Assembly: GCA_910588695.1 (NCBI GenBank)
Contig: CAJUOV010000007.1
Location: 1 to 64,000 of the forward strand
Length of the DNA stretch: 64,000 bases
Direction of reading: 5' to 3'
Origin: an uncultured Christensenellaceae bacterium
GTDB taxonomy: Bacteria; Bacillota; Clostridia; Christensenellales; Borkfalkiaceae
Shown here one piece after another: positions 61,001 through 64,000 of the stretch (within the stretch, counting starts at the first letter, position 1; every line of letters starts with the position of its first letter). The position numbers and the translations under genes were made by a program. A model generated the notes under the pieces. The model saw nothing but the letters and a program-made list of their open reading frames with translations, had not been told where the DNA came from and did not search any database.

Positions 61001-62050
61001 CCTTCCGCAGAGGACGGGACGGGAAATTCGGAGAGAGCGGTCTCTTATCCGAACTTTTGCGCGCTCGTTCGCGGCGCGAGAGAGAATTACTATTTATCCG
61101 AAAAAAATTGGGCGAAAATCGATCTGCTTTTCGAACAATTAAATGCAAACGAAAAAATACCGTTCGGCAATAAAAATACCTTGCAGGCGGAGAAATATAC
61201 TTCCGTTCTGATGAGCTGCGGCGCGGACGAGGGCAAGGCGCTCGAATGTCTGTTCCTTGCGAAAATCGTTCCGCTTCTGAAAACTTCGCGCGCTTATGCG
61301 CAGGAGGACGGGGAAACCGCAATCTACGACTTGATCCGAAAGATTTTTGCCGAAGAAGATTTGACAAAAGTGCAGAAAGCGTTATCCGAGCGTCCCGTGA
61401 AAGTTGAGGAAAAATCGAGAAATACGTTCTTTACGCCGGGGTACAGAGAGGAAGAGAACAGTTATGCGGAAGAGACTGTTGAAGCGGGCGCCGATGAAAC
61501 AGTCGGCGGAGCGGAATTTTCCGGCAGCACGCAGACCGCAGAGACCGAGGAAGTGATATTTGGATCGGGAGAGTCTGTTTCCGCAGAGGAATTCGGATCG
61601 GAACCGACGGAGATTCCCATGGCATCGCCCGATGAAAAAGCAGAGCCTTTCTACGAAGCGCAGACGGCAACGCCCGTTTACGATAGGGCTGCGGAGAACT
61701 ATACCACGGAAGAAATACCCGTACAGGAAGCGCAGGATTTTGCGCCCGACTACGACGCGTCGCAAAACACAGTTTATCAGGACGGCGGATATCAGGAGCC
61801 CGTATACGACGGGAACGATGTGTACGGCGGGGCTGCGGATCAATATAATTACGACGGCGGTTACGAGTCATACGGCAATTATGCGCAATCTACCGCAACG
61901 GACGGCGTTGACGTTTCTGCGCAGGAAAGTTCGGACAATGATTACGGTTACGCCGACGGAGTTTATCAGAATAACGAATACTCGGATTTCGGAAATAATT
62001 CTTCCGGAGTTTGGAGCGCGGAAGAAAACGACGGAGGAGATAAGCGATGA
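58049..62050 (+). CDS. GH3-like pseudoenzyme, two-helix membrane anchor and degenerate McrB-like AAA+ domain
   Basis: A 1333-residue fusion. Residues about 1-280 resemble a worn GH3 N-domain (TQFPSDRTLASAWNSELTEK and GEEARSRNV), with no SDWG nucleophile or KHF motif. Residues 292-490 are a GH3 C-domain (RLARRAARESIVLLKNGNGI, GYPFGYGLSYGTFEY), and 490-615 an FnIII-like end. Two membrane helices lie at about 640-662 and 668-695 with positive charges outside both, so N and C parts should be cytosolic. A Lys/Glu-rich coil spans 710-785. Residues 794-1110 align by eye with the AAA+ core of the next gene but lack Walker A (SSKNTELL) and Walker B (LIGNVS). The last 215 residues are an acidic Tyr/Gly-rich tail. 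There is no signal peptide. It overlaps the next gene by four bases. Confidence 0.85.
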   Translation: MLDNERLIYKMLLEQKIRLVTSAKLYRSSSVGAYEFPVVGFCEKPMRKNSDVPSTQFPSDRTLASAWNSELTEKVFAASGEEARSRNVFEGYFSCNDPKQLKLSSSHYLTAEYLAAKQRGSAEKQPTAHRVVEASFGEEMLRKNLTDTLLDEGAPDVLIAESVETARLYLQNQQFTGLVYGIASSPEEAARYFFVGCSFVYLSEDFTKELISYLDERIKNYRVAYGEYLENRLKLTELDRRARALDIFDESLLDHACDRTINFLKKKKKAEIKISADMSKEEEKRYRNRDEANARLARRAARESIVLLKNGNGILPLDREKKVALIGEYLEDFGFQNETFAGKPTRERLPIDIARDFDGLDITGYAAGYRRGEGTNEELVSNAARLAAGSDSAIVFLSAEQGADELPENQALLVRALVGWNAKVIAVISADRCINTEFAKGCHAVLFTGRGGQESAAAVFDLITGAYAPSGRLTEAVDGAGGYPFGYGLSYGTFEYRDLEIDESGVTVIVENKGGRDGYAVVQLYLQKDGSIYSEKTLKGFSKEFIKRGDAVRVKIPFTENTFRYYDGGKEKYRTQGGEYRIFVSESAINDKLKGIVKIAADDGRQFTNTVAEAAADGSKTAFTETRGLKERKGIPFGWKLFLAISLFVYYNAVMGLLLFAPFVPLERTILFYALVGAFTGLIDLAIVAFIVFISLKRQKEYIPVNDVLSDMVDKVDEFVQIAKLTYPDPIKEKEAAASKEADNKKNEEEKAEEECKEQEKEAQEQTQREEETREENKKSGSLPSIDKPSDYPEAESFEKMCGSFRRFVMNCGINLGVSSSRKVLAAISASRLVLISSKNTELLPEFMQAVNGYFGGLGFSVAEDNWNTAEDILWQEVSGRNTYSVFTSSVVDTSRRHNKNAVALIGNVSAMNLSDWFGEMIDFAATPTEEHFIVLNDETKFSVPQNLCCLLFTQENGLRSELMREIVDASLQIEVSIRRAEDLPSAEDGTGNSERAVSYPNFCALVRGARENYYLSEKNWAKIDLLFEQLNANEKIPFGNKNTLQAEKYTSVLMSCGADEGKALECLFLAKIVPLLKTSRAYAQEDGETAIYDLIRKIFAEEDLTKVQKALSERPVKVEEKSRNTFFTPGYREEENSYAEETVEAGADETVGGAEFSGSTQTAETEEVIFGSGESVSAEEFGSEPTEIPMASPDEKAEPFYEAQTATPVYDRAAENYTTEEIPVQEAQDFAPDYDASQNTVYQDGGYQEPVYDGNDVYGGAADQYNYDGGYESYGNYAQSTATDGVDVSAQESSDNDYGYADGVYQNNEYSDFGNNSSGVWSAEENDGGDKR

Positions 62051-63510
62051 CGGGTATGCTGTTGGCTGCTTCCGATTTTGTCGATTTTTTCAAACGAATT
62101 GGCGATGCTTTGACAAGTAAAATCGCGTTGATCGTATATTTTGCGATCGTGCTTGTGCTTTTGATTGTGCTTGTGGTGCGTATCGCGCTCAACGAACAGA
62201 ACCGCGTTTCCGAGTTGCGCCGCTGGCAGGCGGCTCGCCATGCGAACGAGAAAAAGGAAGCCGTCGATGACGTCAAAAAGGAATTGAACAAGAAAATTGA
62301 CGGGATCGACAGAAAAGTATCTTCGGTTATTTCAGGTCTGGAAGAGGGTATCGTTCTTACGGGCAGAGAAAGTGGAGAAGAGAGGCAGGAAGAGAAGAGC
62401 GCGGAGGAAACAAGGGGAGCGGAAGATGGAAAATCGCGGTTTTACATGCTGACGGAGATCGATAAGAGCTATGAAAGCTACGAGCGTCCGACGTATGACG
62501 ATAAGATCACGTTGAAAGAGCTGTGCGAGAGCTTCCGAAACTATTCGGCTGGGGAATTGAAGCTGTATTACGATATAGAGGACATCAGACGGTTTATCGG
62601 AGCGATGGCGGTAACGAAGCTGATCATACTGCAAGGGATGTCCGGAACGGGAAAGACGTCGCTGGCATATGCGTTCGGAGAGTATTTAGGAAATAAAACG
62701 GTGGTGGTGCCGATCCAGCCGATGTGGAAAGAGCGAACGGATCTGGTGGGGTATTATAACGAATTCACAAAGAAATTCAACGAGACGACGCTGTTGTATA
62801 AGATGTACGAGGCGAATTATAACGAAGAGATCTATGTAACGGTACTGGATGAAATGAACATTGCGCGAGTGGAATACTATTTTGCGGAGTTCTTGTCGTT
62901 GTTGGAGATACCGAATCCGGACGGACGGAATCTGGACGTGGTGTCGGACAGGAGGGAAGACGATCCGAAGCTGTTGCAGAAGAACGGGAAATTGCGTTTG
63001 CCGACGAACATGTGGTATGTAGGGACGGCGAACAACGACGACAGTACGTTTTCGATCTCGGATAAGGTATACGACAGAGCGATGGTATTGAACCTCGACA
63101 AGAAAGCAACGCCGTTCGAGGCGGAGGGAGAGGCGAAGAAAATATCGAGCACGCATCTGACGGAGTTGATGGAGCGAGCGCAGAGGGAGTACGAAATATC
63201 GGACAGGAACATGCGACGGATCAAGAAGCTGGACGAATACATGATCAAAACCTTTCACATTACGTTCGGGAACCGGATCATGAAGCAGATCCGCAGTTAC
63301 GTGCCGGTGCTGGTGGCATGCGGAGGGAGCGAAGTGGAAGCGTTGGATGACATCTTATCGAGGAAAGTATTCAGGAAGCTGGAATCGAAGAATCCGGTAT
63401 ACGTGAAGCAGATAGCGGAGGGATTGTGCGGATACTTGGACGAACTCTTCGGGGAAGACAAATTGCCTTTGTGCAAAGAGACCGTTCGGCTGATCGAACA
63501 AAATGTGTAA
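62047..63510 (+). CDS. Membrane-anchored McrB-like AAA+ ATPase
   Basis: A 487-residue protein. One membrane helix lies at about residues 24-50, followed by basic residues and a charged linker with coiled-coil pattern (50-130). The AAA+ core has GMSGTGKT (197-204, Walker A), VLDEMN (266-271, Walker B) and GTANND (326-331, sensor 1) with DKVYDRAMVLNLD after it. This order and the block ARVEYYFAEFLSLLE after Walker B are those of McrB-type NTPases. A helical C-terminal part ends the protein. The N-terminal DNA-binding domain of classical McrB is missing. From about 62480 to 63450 codon use differs sharply from both flanks. The start overlaps the previous stop as ATGA. Confidence 0.9.
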   Translation: MTGMLLAASDFVDFFKRIGDALTSKIALIVYFAIVLVLLIVLVVRIALNEQNRVSELRRWQAARHANEKKEAVDDVKKELNKKIDGIDRKVSSVISGLEEGIVLTGRESGEERQEEKSAEETRGAEDGKSRFYMLTEIDKSYESYERPTYDDKITLKELCESFRNYSAGELKLYYDIEDIRRFIGAMAVTKLIILQGMSGTGKTSLAYAFGEYLGNKTVVVPIQPMWKERTDLVGYYNEFTKKFNETTLLYKMYEANYNEEIYVTVLDEMNIARVEYYFAEFLSLLEIPNPDGRNLDVVSDRREDDPKLLQKNGKLRLPTNMWYVGTANNDDSTFSISDKVYDRAMVLNLDKKATPFEAEGEAKKISSTHLTELMERAQREYEISDRNMRRIKKLDEYMIKTFHITFGNRIMKQIRSYVPVLVACGGSEVEALDDILSRKVFRKLESKNPVYVKQIAEGLCGYLDELFGEDKLPLCKETVRLIEQNV

Positions 63511-63519
63511 GGAGTGCAA

Positions 63520-64000
63520 ATGTCGCAACTTGATGTTTACTACCGCGCATTTAAGCAATATCGCAAAGAGACCGCGGACAACTCTGCCTGTGAAAAGGAG
63601 AGAAAACTAATTATTGCCGCAAACTCCGATTCGGACAGATTGGAGTCTACGAAGTATTTATGCAGAATCGACGACGATTGGATTAAAGCGATCGAAGAGG
63701 GACTCGAATTCGTTGAAAAGGCGGTTGCGGAGGAACGTCAGTTTATCAGATCGAACGGCGAGGTTGTGCCGATCGAAAAGGTGAAAAAAGTTTCCAAAGA
63801 TTCCGTAGAACACCTTGCGAAGCACTCGGATTTGATTACGCATGTTCCGGAGAAAGAGGGTGATCAACTTGTGCCCGATAAGCTCTATATGGTAGAAAAA
63901 TTGAGCGATTACGCGGTGTATGAGAATCGTTTTCTTTACATGATGCTGGTTTATCTGAGGGACTTTATCGAATTCCGTCTCGGCAAGATCGAAACGCTGC
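63520..64000 (+). CDS. DUF2357-like protein, 3' end outside window
   Basis: At least 160 residues are visible, starting MSQLDVYYRAFKQYRKE, with SD aaggag and the start ten bases after the AAA+ stop. The stretch KLYMVEKLSDYAVYENRFLY is the signature of DUF2357 proteins, which are encoded next to McrB-type ATPases and usually end in a PD-(D/E)XK nuclease domain. If so it is the McrC-like partner. The nuclease part would lie beyond the right edge and cannot be checked. Codon use has returned to that of the host. Confidence 0.75.
   Translation, partial: MSQLDVYYRAFKQYRKETADNSACEKERKLIIAANSDSDRLESTKYLCRIDDDWIKAIEEGLEFVEKAVAEERQFIRSNGEVVPIEKVKKVSKDSVEHLAKHSDLITHVPEKEGDQLVPDKLYMVEKLSDYAVYENRFLYMMLVYLRDFIEFRLGKIETL

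Noticed and set aside
1..64000. CRISPR arrays and rRNA genes
   Set aside because: No regularly spaced repeats and no 16S, 23S or 5S segments were seen.

Overview
The window comes from an endospore-forming, meso-diaminopimelate-type Firmicute, most likely a gut-type member of the Clostridia. The evidence is a set of sporulation genes (spoVAD remnant, spoVAE, spoIVA, spoIIGA, sigE), a lysine-riboswitch-controlled asd-dapA-dapB operon, DapL and DapF, SD-led genes with sharp TTGACA/TATAAT promoters, and the absence of any outer-membrane gene. The exact lineage cannot be read from the sequence alone.

Layout. (1) 1-4054 is a conspicuously AT-rich surface-polysaccharide block: a glycosyltransferase cut by the window edge, a flippase, a glycosyltransferase broken by three frame breaks, and an NDP-sugar epimerase/reductase. 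(2) 4234-9567 carries a small ORF, a large serine recombinase, an EutH-type permease and a HTH-LicC-LicA fusion. It ends directly against a spoVAD that has lost its 5' half, followed by spoVAE. (3) 10399-22446 holds an M18 peptidase, dinB, the lysine-regulated DAP operon, a membrane protein, hsp33, TPR and HEAT proteins and spoIVA. (4) 22548-34650 holds an araB-araD-araA operon, a UDP-sugar pyrophosphorylase, a metallo-beta-lactamase-fold protein, recX, birA, the nnr bifunctional repair enzyme, a nadD-yqeK fusion and rsfS. (5) 34663-46928 holds a DUF4097 lipoprotein, tkt and a phosphohexomutase, a DUF2207 protein, proS, a PHP enzyme, asnS, a nucleoside-hydrolase-like protein, a GrpB cassette that appears to sit inside a split terminator, and a NUDIX hydrolase. 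(6) 47099-54261 is a collinear biosynthetic run: purA, dapF, pyrG, dapL, malQ, mscL. (7) 54314-57836 has a decayed GNAT/YoaP-like gene, three tRNA genes, a DnaA-box cluster with a Spo0A box, then spoIIGA-sigE. (8) 57956 to the right edge is an operon with its own promoter that encodes the most unusual system here.

The last operon has three genes. The first is a 1333-residue protein with a degenerate cytosolic GH3-like region, two membrane helices, a degenerate McrB-like AAA+ domain and an acidic Tyr/Gly-rich tail. The second is a membrane-anchored McrB-like AAA+ ATPase with intact Walker motifs. The third is the start of a DUF2357-type protein, a family that often carries a PD-(D/E)XK nuclease. 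The inactive AAA+ domain of the first protein aligns by eye over its whole length with the active one of its neighbour. This suggests a membrane-tethered, mixed active/inactive McrB-type complex coupled to a carbohydrate-binding pseudoenzyme. Its biological role (defence or envelope surveillance) is inference.

The other striking points are spoVAD interrupted beside a recombinase-bearing block (compare sigK/skin-type interruptions), a codon-usage block confined to the AAA+ core of the McrB-like gene, promoters placed so close to start codons that three genes should be leaderless or nearly so, and an EutH-LicC-LicA pair that suggests choline or ethanolamine decoration of the surface rather than ethanolamine catabolism.
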